A stretch of DNA of 64,000 nt from an uncultured Oscillospiraceae bacterium (GCA_944387035.1 CALXDJ010000005.1:38820-102819), one strand, 5' to 3'; shown: positions 7,696-17,088, counted from the first letter of the stretch. Notes: generated by a model not told the origin, from the letters alone. Made by a program: numbers and translations.

Positions 7696-9846
7696 ATGTC
7701 TACCATCATTACGAAAAGACAATTCCCCAACTACCACAAGTATGAGATGGACCTGGCCGGCCGTCCTCTGACTCTGGAAGTCGGCAAGCTGGCTGAGCTG
7801 GCCAATGCCGCCGTCATGGTGGGCTACGGCGACACCCGGGTTCTGGTGTGCGCCACCGCTGCCCCCCGTCCCCGGGACGGCATCGACTTCTTCCCCCTGA
7901 GCGTGGACTTCGAGGAGAAGCTCTACGCCGTGGGCCGCATCCCCGGCTCCTTCAACCGCCGGGAAGGCCGTCCCGGTGAGAAGGGCATCCTCACCAGCCG
8001 CGTCATCGACCGGCCCATCCGCCCCCTGTTCCCCTACGACTTCCGCAATGACGTGTCCATCATGGCCACCGTCATGAGCGTGGATCACGACTGCTCTCCC
8101 GAGGTGGCTGCCCTGATCGGCACCTCCGCCGCCCTGGCCATTTCCGACATTCCCTGGAACGGCCCCGTGGGCGCCCTGAAGGTGGGTCTGGTCAATGGTG
8201 AGCTGGTGCTCAACCCCACCAGCGAGCAGCGCAAGGTCAGCGATCTGGATGTCACCGTGGTCTCCACCGGCAAGAAGGTGGTCATGATCGAGGCCGGCGC
8301 CAACGAGGTGGACAACGACACCATGTTCCGCGCCATCCAGCTGGCTCACGAGGAGAACCAGAAGCAGATCGCCCTCATCAACCAGATGGTGGCTGAGGTG
8401 GGCAAGCCCAAGTTCGAGTATCCTCACGCCGACTTTAACCAGGAGCTGTTCGACAGCATCGTGGCCAACTACATGGACGAGGCCAAGGCCGCCATGGACA
8501 CCGATGACAAGAACGTCCGTGAGGCCCGCTGGAATGCCATGATCGAAAAGTGGCATGAGCAGTACCTCGAGCAGTATCCCGAGATGGACAAGTACCTCGA
8601 GGAGATCACCTACAAGTTCCAGAAGAAGATCGTCAAGGCCTGGCTGCTGGAAGGCCACCGCGTGGACGGCCGTGCCAAGAACGAGATCCGTCCCCTGGCC
8701 GCCGAGGTGGGCGTTCTGCCCCGGGCCCATGGTTCCGGCCTCTTCACCCGCGGCCAGACCCAGGTGCTCTCCGTTGCCACCCTGGATACCCTCTCCGCCA
8801 ACCAGAAGCTGGATACCATCTGGGAAGAGACCGAGAAGCGGTATATGCACCACTACAATTTCCCCGGCTACTCTGTGGGTGAGGCCAAGCCCGCCCGCAG
8901 CCCCGGCCGTCGCGAAATCGGTCACGGCGCTCTGGCCGAGCGTGCCCTGCTGCCCGTGATCCCCTCTGTGGAGGAATTCCCCTACGCCATCCGTGTGGTC
9001 AGCGAAGTGGTCTCCTCCAACGGCTCCACCTCCCAGGGCAGCGTCTGCGGCTCCACCCTGGCCCTGATGGACGCCGGCGTGCCCATCAAGGCGCCCGTGG
9101 CCGGCATTTCCTGCGGTCTGATTCAGGATGACGACGGCTCCTTCACCACCTTCATCGACATCCAGGGCGTGGAGGACTTCCACGGCGAGATGGACTTCAA
9201 GGTGGCCGGTACCAAGAAGGGTATCACCGCCATCCAGATGGACCTGAAGAACGACGGTCTGACCATGGAGATCATCAAGAACGCCCTGGACATCACCTAC
9301 GATGCCCGGTGCGAGATCCTGGACCAGATCATGCTGCCGGCAATTTCCGAGCCCCGGAAGGAAGTCAGCAAGTATGCTCCCAAGATGCTCACCATGCACA
9401 TCGATCCCTCCAGAATCCGGGAGGTCATCGGTTCCGGCGGCAAGGTCATTCAGAAGATCGTGGCCGACACCGGCGCCAAGATCGACATCAACGACGACGG
9501 CTCCATCTTCATTGCCGGCGTGGACGCCGCTTCCTGCGACGCCGCCAAGAAGTGCATTGACGATATCGTCTTTGTGCCCGAGGTGGGTGCCCTGTACTAC
9601 GGCCGCGTGGTGCGCCTGATGACCTTCGGCGCCTTCGTGGAGCTGGCTCCCGGCAAGGACGGCCTGGTCCACATCTCCAAGCTGGCCGACCACCGCATCG
9701 AAAAGGTGGAGGACGCCTGCAAGATCGGCGACATGATGTGGGTCAAGGTCACCGACATCGACGAAAAGGGCCGCGTGAACCTGAGCCACAAGGATGCCGT
9801 CAAGGAAATCAAGGCCAAGGAAGCCGCCGGCGAGCGCATTAAGTAA
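7696..9846 (+). CDS. pnp: Polyribonucleotide nucleotidyltransferase (PNPase)
   Basis: This phosphorolytic 3'-5' exoribonuclease degrades mRNA. Its 716 residues show two RNase PH domains (GRPGEKGILTSRVIDRPIRP in the first; the catalytic region FHGEMDFKVAGTKKGITAIQ in the second), then a KH domain with GSGG at 579-582 and an S1 domain beginning near LYYGRVVRLMTFGAFVEL. The ATG at 7696 follows AAAAGGAGCG; an in-frame ATG at 7612 has no ribosome site. It lies downstream of rpsO and ends in a strong terminator. Length and domains are those of a normal enzyme. Confidence 0.98.
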   Translation: MSTIITKRQFPNYHKYEMDLAGRPLTLEVGKLAELANAAVMVGYGDTRVLVCATAAPRPRDGIDFFPLSVDFEEKLYAVGRIPGSFNRREGRPGEKGILTSRVIDRPIRPLFPYDFRNDVSIMATVMSVDHDCSPEVAALIGTSAALAISDIPWNGPVGALKVGLVNGELVLNPTSEQRKVSDLDVTVVSTGKKVVMIEAGANEVDNDTMFRAIQLAHEENQKQIALINQMVAEVGKPKFEYPHADFNQELFDSIVANYMDEAKAAMDTDDKNVREARWNAMIEKWHEQYLEQYPEMDKYLEEITYKFQKKIVKAWLLEGHRVDGRAKNEIRPLAAEVGVLPRAHGSGLFTRGQTQVLSVATLDTLSANQKLDTIWEETEKRYMHHYNFPGYSVGEAKPARSPGRREIGHGALAERALLPVIPSVEEFPYAIRVVSEVVSSNGSTSQGSVCGSTLALMDAGVPIKAPVAGISCGLIQDDDGSFTTFIDIQGVEDFHGEMDFKVAGTKKGITAIQMDLKNDGLTMEIIKNALDITYDARCEILDQIMLPAISEPRKEVSKYAPKMLTMHIDPSRIREVIGSGGKVIQKIVADTGAKIDINDDGSIFIAGVDAASCDAAKKCIDDIVFVPEVGALYYGRVVRLMTFGAFVELAPGKDGLVHISKLADHRIEKVEDACKIGDMMWVKVTDIDEKGRVNLSHKDAVKEIKAKEAAGERIK

Positions 9847-9866
9847 TTTCTTCCCCAGCTGTTTGC

Positions 9867-9898
9867 GCGGGGCGGGCACATCGCCCGCCCCGCTTTCT
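9867..9898 (+). terminator. Intrinsic terminator after pnp
   Basis: GCGGGGCGGGC pairs perfectly with GCCCGCCCCGC around a five-base loop, followed by a T-rich stretch. It lies 20 bases after the pnp stop codon. Confidence 0.85.
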
Positions 9899-10014
9899 CA
9901 TTTTCCGTTCCCACTTTCCGGTCCAGCCCGGACGCTGCGCGTCCTGCGCCCGGCATCTCCCTGATCGTTGCCGCGCCGGAAGCCCCCTGGTTTTCCACAA
10001 AAGGAGTTGATTGC

Positions 10015-11394
10015 TTGGATATCATTGCCGCCATCGCCACCGGCGGAACGGCGCCCACCGCCATCGGCATCGTCCGGATGTCCGGCCCGGGCTGTTTTTC
10101 CCTTTGCGACACCGTATTCCGCCCTGCCAATGGGCGTCCCTTCTCCGACCAGCCGCCCCGGACCATGGTCTACGGCCAGATGCTGGACGCCCAAGGCCGG
10201 GTCATCGACCGGGGCCTGGCCGTCCGCTTCCCGGGCCCCCACAGCTACACCGGTGAGGACGGCGCCGAGTTCCACTGCCACGGCTCCCCCGTGGTGCTCC
10301 AGGAGCTGCTCCACGCCCTCTTTGCCGCCGGCGCCCGACAGGCCGGTCCCGGCGAATTCACCCGCCGGGCCTTCCTCAGCGGACAGATGGATCTCACCGA
10401 GGCGGAGGCCGTGGTGGACCTCATCGACGCCCGGACGGCTGCGGCCGCCCGCAATGCCGCTGCCCAGCTCTCCGGCAGCCTGCGCCGGGATTTCCAGACG
10501 GTCACAGATGCCCTGCTGGACGTGACCACCCGGTTCTATGCCGTGGTGGACTACCCCGACGAAGACATCCCCGACATCCACCCCGAGGAAGTGGAGGCGG
10601 CCCTGACCACCTCCGCCCAGACACTGGAGCGGCTTCTTACCACCTGCCGCCGGGGCCGGGTGCTCAAATCCGGCGTCCGTACCGCCATCATCGGCCGCCC
10701 CAACGCCGGAAAGTCCTCCCTGCTCAACGCTCTGGCCGGATATGAGCGGGCCATCGTCACCGACATCCCCGGCACCACCCGGGACACGGTGGAGGAGTCT
10801 GTCCTCTGCGGCGGTGTGGAACTGCGCCTGATTGACACCGCCGGCATCCGGGAGACCGACGACACCGTGGAGCAGCTGGGCGTGGAACGCAGCCGCAGGG
10901 CGGTTGCGGAAGCTGATCTGGTGCTGGTGGTCGTTGATATCTCGGCGATCCCAACACTGGAGCACGATGAAACCCTCCGCCTTGCCCGGGCCTCCGGAAA
11001 GCCCTTTGTTGTGGTCTTTTCCAAACTGGACCTGTACAAGCCGCCCGCGCATGTCACGGTGCCGGGTACCGGCGGAGAGCCGGCCGGTGCCGTGTATCTC
11101 TCCGCCGTCACCGGAGAAGGGCTGCAGGTACTGGAGGACACCGTGGCCGGGCTCTTCCCCCAGGGCAGCGCACCCGACGGCTCCATTCTCACCAATCAGC
11201 GCCAGGAGGATGCCGCCCGCCGGGCCCTGGATGCCGTGGAGCGGGCCCGGGAGGCCCTGGCATCCGGATTCACGCCGGACGCCATTCTCACTGACGCTGA
11301 GGAGGCCCTGGATGCCCTGGGCGAACTCACCGGCCGCACCGCCCGGGAGGAGATCGTCTCCGGCATCTTCTCCCGCTTCTGCGTGGGAAAATGA
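10015..11394 (+). CDS. mnmE: tRNA modification GTPase MnmE
   Basis: MnmE works with MnmG to add aminomethyl-type groups to U34 of certain tRNAs. This 459-residue protein has the N-terminal tetrahydrofolate-binding domain, a G domain with GRPNAGKS at 227-234, DTAG in switch II and SKLD in place of NKxD, and the C-terminal catalytic tail FCVGK (the conserved C-x-G-K). The start is TTG at 10015 behind AAAAGGAG. mnmG is not in this window, although the two are usually neighbours near the origin in Firmicutes. Confidence 0.97.
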   Translation: MDIIAAIATGGTAPTAIGIVRMSGPGCFSLCDTVFRPANGRPFSDQPPRTMVYGQMLDAQGRVIDRGLAVRFPGPHSYTGEDGAEFHCHGSPVVLQELLHALFAAGARQAGPGEFTRRAFLSGQMDLTEAEAVVDLIDARTAAAARNAAAQLSGSLRRDFQTVTDALLDVTTRFYAVVDYPDEDIPDIHPEEVEAALTTSAQTLERLLTTCRRGRVLKSGVRTAIIGRPNAGKSSLLNALAGYERAIVTDIPGTTRDTVEESVLCGGVELRLIDTAGIRETDDTVEQLGVERSRRAVAEADLVLVVVDISAIPTLEHDETLRLARASGKPFVVVFSKLDLYKPPAHVTVPGTGGEPAGAVYLSAVTGEGLQVLEDTVAGLFPQGSAPDGSILTNQRQEDAARRALDAVERAREALASGFTPDAILTDAEEALDALGELTGRTAREEIVSGIFSRFCVGK

Positions 11395-11430
11395 GCCCCC
11401 CTGTATCATTCCCGCCCCCGCAAAACGTGG

Positions 11431-11459
11431 TTTACAAAATTACGTGACGGTGTTACACT
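11431..11459 (+). promoter_or_regulatory. Promoter of the DUF1836-degV-prmA operon
   Basis: TTTACA (11431-11436) and TACACT (11454-11459) are 17 bases apart, about 45 bases before the first gene. Confidence 0.6.
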
Positions 11460-11504
11460 TCCTTTAGATCGGATATTCATTTCCAGAAAGGAAGGGATGC
11501 GTCA

Positions 11505-12056
11505 ATGAATGATCTGACCGCTCTGCTGGACCGGATGCGCACCCAGCGCCCTGTGGCCTGGGATCAGCTGCCGGATTTCGCCCTGTATATGGACCAGGTC
11601 CTCTCCTATATGGACCGCCAGGTGCTGCGCTTTGACGAGGAAGATGCCCTGACCGCTTCCATGGTCAACAACTACACCAAAAGCGGCCTGGTTCCACGGG
11701 CCGAAGGAAAAAAGTACAACCGGGAGCATCTGGCTTACCTGACGGCCATTTGCGTGCTCAAGCGGGTCATGTCCACCCGGGACATGGATCTGCTGATCCG
11801 GGAGGAGCTGCGGGGAGAGCGCACGGTGGAGGACGGGTACACCGCCTTCTGTGAAAGCCTCAACAGCGCCCTGCAGGCTATGGCCCAGGAAATGGAGGCC
11901 CGCCCGGAGGACGACACCCTGGCCGACGCAGCCATTCACTTCGCTCTTATCAGCTACGCCGCCGGCCTTGCCAGCAGCCGCTATGTCTCCTTGCTGCGGG
12001 AAAAGCGGGCAGACGAAACGGCCCATCGAAGCAAAAAAGAAAAGGAGCGCGATTGA
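11505..12056 (+). CDS. DUF1836 family protein
   Basis: This 183-residue protein matches the DUF1836 pattern: an N-terminal helix-turn-helix-like region with MVNNYTKSGLVPRAEGKKYN followed by HLAYLTAICVLKRVMSTRDM, resembling a MerR-type DNA-binding fold. DUF1836 proteins are Firmicutes-specific and their function is not established. The ATG at 11505 follows AAGGAAGGG. The stop lies three bases before the degV start, so these genes and prmA form one operon. A regulatory role is plausible but inferred only from the fold. Confidence 0.85.
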   Translation: MNDLTALLDRMRTQRPVAWDQLPDFALYMDQVLSYMDRQVLRFDEEDALTASMVNNYTKSGLVPRAEGKKYNREHLAYLTAICVLKRVMSTRDMDLLIREELRGERTVEDGYTAFCESLNSALQAMAQEMEARPEDDTLADAAIHFALISYAAGLASSRYVSLLREKRADETAHRSKKEKERD

Positions 12057-12059
12057 TTT

Positions 12060-12932
12060 ATGCGGGACTATGTCATCATTACCGACAGCTGCTGTGATCT
12101 CCCTGCGGATTTGGCCCGGGAACTGGAAATTGAGGTCGTGCCGCTGAGTTTGCAGATGGGCAGCAAAACTTACCGCAACTGGCTGGACGGACGGGAAATC
12201 TCCTTCCCGGACTTCTACCGCCGGATCCGCGCCGGAGAAACCGCCACCACCTCCGCCGTCAGCGTGGGAGATTTTGAGGAAATCATGCGGCCCATCCTCA
12301 CCGGCGGCCGGGATATTTTGTGCCTGTGCTTCTCCTCCGCCCTGTCCACCACGTATCAATCCGCCTGCATCGCCGCCCAGACGCTCTCGGAGGAGGTCCC
12401 GGAGGGCACCGTGCGGGTGGTGGACACCCTCTCCGCCTCTCTGGGACAGGGGCTGCTGGTCTACCTGTGCGCGCAGGAAAAGCGCCGGGGCGCTTCTTTG
12501 GAGGCGCTCACCGCCTACGCCGAGGCCACCCGGGGCAAGGTTTGCCACTGGTTCACTGTGGATGATCTGAACCACCTCAAGCGGGGCGGCCGGATCAGTG
12601 CCACCGCCGCCCTCTTCGGCACCATGCTCTCCATCAAACCGGTGCTCCATGTGGACGACGCCGGGCGGCTGATTCCCATGTCCAAAACCCGGGGGCGCAA
12701 GGCCTCCTTGCTGGCCCTGGTGGACCACATGGCCCAAACCGCCGTGGACCCCGCCCAGCAGACCGTTTTCATCAGCCACGGCGACTGTCTGGCCGACGCG
12801 GAATTTGTGGCCGACGCCATCCGCACCCGGCTGGGCGTAACGGATATTCGCATCAATTATGTCGGACCGGTCATCGGCAATCACTCCGGTCCCGGAACTG
12901 TGGCCCTGTTTTTCCTGGGCAGTGGGAGGTAA
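12060..12932 (+). CDS. DegV family fatty-acid-binding protein
   Basis: The 290-residue protein has the DegV hallmarks: the start VIITDSCCDLP, the motif TTSAVSVGDF, and the lipid-pocket segment CLCFSSALSTTYQSA. Known DegV relatives such as FakB bind fatty acids and present them to a kinase for phospholipid synthesis. No FakA-type kinase is visible nearby. It lies three bases after the DUF1836 gene and three before prmA, an operon with no obvious shared pathway. Confidence 0.93.
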   Translation: MRDYVIITDSCCDLPADLARELEIEVVPLSLQMGSKTYRNWLDGREISFPDFYRRIRAGETATTSAVSVGDFEEIMRPILTGGRDILCLCFSSALSTTYQSACIAAQTLSEEVPEGTVRVVDTLSASLGQGLLVYLCAQEKRRGASLEALTAYAEATRGKVCHWFTVDDLNHLKRGGRISATAALFGTMLSIKPVLHVDDAGRLIPMSKTRGRKASLLALVDHMAQTAVDPAQQTVFISHGDCLADAEFVADAIRTRLGVTDIRINYVGPVIGNHSGPGTVALFFLGSGR

Positions 12933-12935
12933 CCA

Positions 12936-13892
12936 ATGGATTGGCTGGAACTGCACATTGACACCACGCACACCGGACTTGAACCAGTGGAGACCATGCT
13001 CTCCGCTCTGGGCATCGACGGCGTGGTCATTGACGACGAGACGGAATTTCATGATTTTCTGGAGTCCAACCGGCAGTACTGGGACTATGTAGACGAAAAC
13101 CTGGAGGCCTCCATGCACGGCAAGTCCCGGGTGACGTTCTACCTCCCTGCCGACGAGACGGGCTTTGCCCAGATGGGTGAGGTGCGTCTGGCCCTGGAAG
13201 ACCTCAAGGCCCGGCGCAGCGACTGCGGGACCCTCCTGCTGAGTCTGGAGAATCTCCGGGACGAGGACTGGGAAAACAACTGGAAGCAATATTATAAGCC
13301 CATGGAAATCGGCCAGCGCCTGCTGGTCATTCCCCAGTGGGAACAGGTGGATCCCGGCCAGCGGGTTCCCCTGATCCTGGATCCGGGCCTGACCTTCGGG
13401 ACCGGCAGCCACGCTACCACCCGGCTGTGTCTGACCGCCCTGGAAAAGACCGTGGCCCGGGGCGACCGGGTATTGGACCTGGGCTGCGGCAGCGGCATTC
13501 TCTCCATCGCCGCACTGCGGCTGGGTGCTTCCCAGGCCCTGGCGGTGGATATTGACGACAAATGCCTGGATGTGGCCTATGAGAATGCCGCCCTCAACGG
13601 CATCGGTAAGGACCGCTACACCGTACGGGTGGGCGACGTGCTCTCCGACGGGTCTTTGCGCCGGGAGCTGGAAGGCAGCTATGACATCGTGGTGGCCAAC
13701 ATCGTGGCGGATGTCATCATCGCCCTGGCTCCGCTGGTTCCTTCCATGCTCCGTCCCGGCGGCACCTTCTTGTGCTCCGGCATCATTGACGACCGGGCCG
13801 AAGAGGTCCGCGCCGCCCTGGAGGCGGCGGGCTGGACCGTGCTGGAAACCCAGAGCGCCGACGGCTGGTTCGCCTACACCTGCCGGAGATAA
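12936..13892 (+). CDS. prmA: Ribosomal protein L11 methyltransferase
   Basis: PrmA trimethylates L11 using S-adenosylmethionine. This 318-residue protein has the N-terminal substrate-recognition domain, the segment LDPGLTFGTGSHATTRLCL, the SAM site LDLGCGSGILSIAA at about 179-192, and the motif VVANIVADVI. The ATG at 12936 follows GGGAGGT. It is the last gene of the DUF1836-degV-prmA operon. In many Firmicutes prmA sits beside dnaJ or rsmE, which is not the case here. Confidence 0.95.
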   Translation: MDWLELHIDTTHTGLEPVETMLSALGIDGVVIDDETEFHDFLESNRQYWDYVDENLEASMHGKSRVTFYLPADETGFAQMGEVRLALEDLKARRSDCGTLLLSLENLRDEDWENNWKQYYKPMEIGQRLLVIPQWEQVDPGQRVPLILDPGLTFGTGSHATTRLCLTALEKTVARGDRVLDLGCGSGILSIAALRLGASQALAVDIDDKCLDVAYENAALNGIGKDRYTVRVGDVLSDGSLRRELEGSYDIVVANIVADVIIALAPLVPSMLRPGGTFLCSGIIDDRAEEVRAALEAAGWTVLETQSADGWFAYTCRR

Positions 13893-14297
13893 CATCACGG
13901 CGCCTGGAGATTGTGCCGGCCGCTTGCCTCAATATTAAAAAATGCTCCATCCAGATGCGCGGCTGACGCCGCGCATCTGGATTTACCGAAAAGCCTCGCA
14001 GAGTTTGCGCCCGCAGGCACGAAAAAATAAAATCCGTTTTCAGCCGCGACATGTGCGTGACTGAAAACACCTCTCAGCCCGCAAGTGTGGAATCTCGCTG
14101 CCGAAGGCAGTCAGATTCTGCGCGCAGCAGGCTGTCATCCATTCGGAAAAGCGGCGTTGCCGCTTTTTCGACAGTCTCAGATGCGCGGCTGACGCCGCGC
14201 ATCTTTTTTTCTGCCTCTGCCGCTCCTTCGACAGATTCCATCCGACTTTTCCGCACTCCGGGGATAAAATGGTGGAAAAACGAAAGGAGGCGGTCCC
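13893..14297. repeat. Intergenic region with a duplicated hairpin, possibly a dispersed element
   Basis: This 405-base gap contains the same hairpin twice: GATGCGCGGC-TGAC-GCCGCGCATC at 13953-13978 and again at 14180-14203. A third hairpin, AAAAGCGGC-GTT-GCCGCTTTT, lies at 14147-14167. The second copy is followed by seven Ts and should terminate plus-strand transcription. Words such as CCGCTYYTTCGACAG also repeat at about 14159 and 14219. No gene is supported here. The arrangement looks like a dispersed intergenic element; that is inference. Confidence 0.6.
14178..14210 (+). terminator. Intrinsic terminator (second hairpin copy)
   Basis: AGATGCGCGGC pairs with GCCGCGCATCT around TGAC and is followed by a run of Ts. 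It probably ends transcription coming from prmA. Confidence 0.75.
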
Positions 14298-15101
14298 ATG
14301 GAACCCACGGAAGAGCGCCGGGTGCTGCGGCTGCCGGTTGCGGAAATCCGGCCCAATCCCCGCCAGCCCCGGCGCTTTTTCGACGAGCGCGGCCTGCGGG
14401 AGCTGGCTGCATCCATCCGCCGCCACGGCATTATCCAGCCCCTGACCGTCCGGCGGATCCCACAGGGCTGGGAACTGGTGGCAGGAGAACGCCGCCTGCG
14501 GGCGGCCAAACTGGCGGGGCTGGAAACCGTCCCATGTATCGAAGCCGCCGCAGATGACCGGGAATCCGCCCTGCTGGCTCTGGTGGAAAATCTGCAGCGG
14601 CGGGACCTGCACTATTTTGAAGAGGCCACCGCCATTGCCGACTATCTGCGCCAGTCCGGTGTCACCCAGGAGGAGGCCGCCTCCCTGCTGGGCCGGTCCC
14701 CTTCCGCCGTAGCCAATAAACTGCGGCTGCTGCGCCTGTCCCCCGCCTGCCGGGAAATTCTGGTGCGCAACCGTCTTTCTGAACGCCACGCCCGCTGTCT
14801 GCTGCGGCTGGAGGACGAGCAGGAGCGCCTGGCCGCGGCCCGGTACATGGCGCAAAAGGAGCTCAACGTGGCCCAGGCGGAGCAGTACATCGAGCGGCGG
14901 CTGGCCGCTTTGCAGTCCGTCCCTCCCGCCGGACGGCGAACCTTCATTCTCAAGGATGTGCGGCTGTTTCTCAACAGTCTGGACCGGGGTCTGCGGCTGA
15001 TCCGGGAAGCCGGTGTGGACGCCCAGAGCGGACGGGAGGAGACGGAGGACGCCATCGTTTTGACCATCCGCATTCCAAAACAGCGCCGTCCCAAGGCCTG
15101 A
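14298..15101 (+). CDS. ParB/Noc family DNA-binding protein (second ParB paralog)
   Basis: This 267-residue protein has the ParB CTPase and DNA-clamp core: GERRLRA at 63-69, the ENLQRRDL motif, and a helix-turn-helix near QEEAASLLGRSPSAVANKLR. In many Firmicutes a second ParB paralog in this neighbourhood is Noc, which blocks division over the nucleoid. However, it starts directly with MEPTEERRVLRLPVAEIRPN and lacks both the amphipathic membrane helix of Bacillus Noc and the ParA-activating N-terminus of ParB. The family is certain; whether it is Noc is not. The ATG follows AAAGGAGGCGG. Confidence 0.9.
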   Translation: MEPTEERRVLRLPVAEIRPNPRQPRRFFDERGLRELAASIRRHGIIQPLTVRRIPQGWELVAGERRLRAAKLAGLETVPCIEAAADDRESALLALVENLQRRDLHYFEEATAIADYLRQSGVTQEEAASLLGRSPSAVANKLRLLRLSPACREILVRNRLSERHARCLLRLEDEQERLAAARYMAQKELNVAQAEQYIERRLAALQSVPPAGRRTFILKDVRLFLNSLDRGLRLIREAGVDAQSGREETEDAIVLTIRIPKQRRPKA

Positions 15102-15230
15102 AGCACCTGCTGCGCCCCAGTTGTTACGGGATTGTAATGCATTTGGGGAACAATGTGTGTTAAAATGATGACAACACTGCCGGACCGGCGGAACCGGACC
15201 GGTTATCTCACCGCAGCAGGAGGCCGGACA

Positions 15231-17063
15231 ATGGAACCTATGACCAATCCCGAGGCGCAGACCGCATCCGGCGGCGCCCGTTTGAAAAAAGGAAGCGCAA
15301 AAACACCCCTGATTGTCCTGGGAGTCATCGTAGCGGTGCTGGCAGCTGGCTATCTGGGTCTGTGCGCCTTTGCGCTGCATCACAGCACCATTTGGCAGGA
15401 GACCTTCGTGCTGGGGGTCAACATCGGCGGCATGACGGAAGAGGAAGCCGCCCAAGCCGTTTCCAACGCCTTGCCAGATATGCAGATCTCCCTCTACCTC
15501 TATCCCGATGGCGGAGACCTGCCGGACACCGCTGTGCAGACTCCGGATGCGCAGATTTCCCTTTCCGACCTGGACGCACAGATTGATGTCACCGCCCTGG
15601 TCCAGGGTGCCGACGCCGCCCAGCGCTCCGGCTCCTTCTTCACCGCCGGATGGCGGTATCTGGCAGGCCACAGCATGTCCTACGCCGGAAACCCGGAGGA
15701 TATTCAGGTAGACACTGCCGCGGCTTCCGCAGCAGCGGAGTCCACCGCTGCCGCGCTGACCTGGGAGGCGCAGGACACCAGCTATACCGTGACGGAGGAC
15801 TCCCTGGAGGTCACTCTGGCCAAGGACGGCCGCACCGTGGACGCCGCAGCCTTGACGGAGCAGCTGGTACAGAGTGCCTGGAATCCCGAGCTGACGCTCC
15901 CGGTTCCTTACACCACGACCGCCGCCGCCACTTTGACCGCGCAGGAGATTTACGATTCTGTGGCCGGCGTGGTGAAAAACGCGGGCTATGACGCCGCCAC
16001 CGGCACCATCACTCCCGAACAGATGGGCGCGGAGTTTGACGTCACCTCTGCGCAGACCGCTCTGGATGCCGCCCAGCCCGGCGAGACGGTCTCCATTCCC
16101 GCCCAGGTGGAGATGCCTGCCGTCACGGCAGAAGAACTGGAAGAGGTCCTCTTCCGGGATGTACTGGGCGAATGCCGCACCCACGTCTCCGGCACTTCCG
16201 CCCGGATCAACAACGTCAAGCTCTCCTCCGCCGCCTTCAACGGCGTGGTGCTCAACAGCGGTGAGGTGTTCTCCTACAACGGCACCGTGGGCGAGCGGAC
16301 CGCTGCCAAGGGCTATCAGGCTGCTCCCGCTTACGTCCAGGGCGAAACCGTGGACGAGATCGGCGGCGGCGTGTGCCAGCCCTCCTCCACCCTGTATCTG
16401 GCCTGCCTGCGGGCCAATCTGGAGATCACGGAGCGCTATGCTCACCGCTATGTTCCCGCTTACATCCCCTGGGGTATGGACGCCACCGTTTCCTGGGGCG
16501 GCCCCGACTACAAGTTCACCAACAACACCGACTATCCCATCAAGATTGTGACCTCCTATTCCGGCGGCTATCTCACGGTGAAGATCCTGGGCACCAACGC
16601 CGACGGCATCACCGCCAAGATCACCAATGAAACCCTTTCCACCACGCCTTGGGAAACCGTCTATGAAGACGATCCCACCCTGCCCGCCGGCACGGAAAAG
16701 GTGAAAACCACTCCCTACACGGGCTACAAGGTGCGCACCTATCGCAATCTCTACGATGCCAACGGCAAACTGATCTCCAGCACCTACGAGGCCACCAGCG
16801 ACTATAAGGTCCGCAACAAGGTCATCGCTCGCGGTCCCGCCCTGCCGGAGGATACCACCACTTCCGGCAGCACCGAGCTGCCGGAGACCCCCGCCACACC
16901 GGAAACCCCGACCACGCCGGAGACCCCAACGACACCGGAAACGCCCCAGACTCCCGCCACACCGGAGACTCCGCAGACGCCGCAGACACCTTCCCAGCCG
17001 GAGACGCCGGAAATGCCGGACGCGCCGGTGGTGGTGGTTCCGGACCTCTCTTCCGGAGCATAA
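15231..17063 (+). CDS. VanW family protein with peptidoglycan-binding and proline-rich regions
   Basis: This 610-residue envelope protein has a short cytoplasmic start, a membrane segment at about 25-47, and a region (GMTEEEAAQAVSNAL) typical of PG_binding_4 repeats. A VanW domain follows at about 313-460, including VVLNSGEVFSYNGTVGERT and GGGVCQPSSTLY. After a G5-like stretch comes a threonine-proline tail of TPET repeats from about 550. VanW domains were named from vancomycin resistance clusters but are common in clostridia without resistance; their activity is not defined. The ATG at 15231 follows AGGAGG. It stands alone and ends in a strong terminator. Confidence 0.9.
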   Translation: MEPMTNPEAQTASGGARLKKGSAKTPLIVLGVIVAVLAAGYLGLCAFALHHSTIWQETFVLGVNIGGMTEEEAAQAVSNALPDMQISLYLYPDGGDLPDTAVQTPDAQISLSDLDAQIDVTALVQGADAAQRSGSFFTAGWRYLAGHSMSYAGNPEDIQVDTAAASAAAESTAAALTWEAQDTSYTVTEDSLEVTLAKDGRTVDAAALTEQLVQSAWNPELTLPVPYTTTAAATLTAQEIYDSVAGVVKNAGYDAATGTITPEQMGAEFDVTSAQTALDAAQPGETVSIPAQVEMPAVTAEELEEVLFRDVLGECRTHVSGTSARINNVKLSSAAFNGVVLNSGEVFSYNGTVGERTAAKGYQAAPAYVQGETVDEIGGGVCQPSSTLYLACLRANLEITERYAHRYVPAYIPWGMDATVSWGGPDYKFTNNTDYPIKIVTSYSGGYLTVKILGTNADGITAKITNETLSTTPWETVYEDDPTLPAGTEKVKTTPYTGYKVRTYRNLYDANGKLISSTYEATSDYKVRNKVIARGPALPEDTTTSGSTELPETPATPETPTTPETPTTPETPQTPATPETPQTPQTPSQPETPEMPDAPVVVVPDLSSGA

Positions 17064-17088
17064 GTCTCCCTATGTTCGAATCGCATCA

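Noticed and set aside
7678..9879. A 733-residue minus-strand frame opposite pnp
   Set aside because: It mirrors the pnp reading frame and has no start signal or known domain. Similar mirrors opposite aspS and gyrB were rejected for the same reason.
15131..15166. A promoter before the VanW gene
   Set aside because: A TAAAAT -10 is present, but no -35 at acceptable spacing was found.
16860..17010. Short direct repeats that could suggest a CRISPR or tandem array
   Set aside because: They encode the threonine-proline tail (TPET units) of the VanW protein in frame and have no spacer structure.
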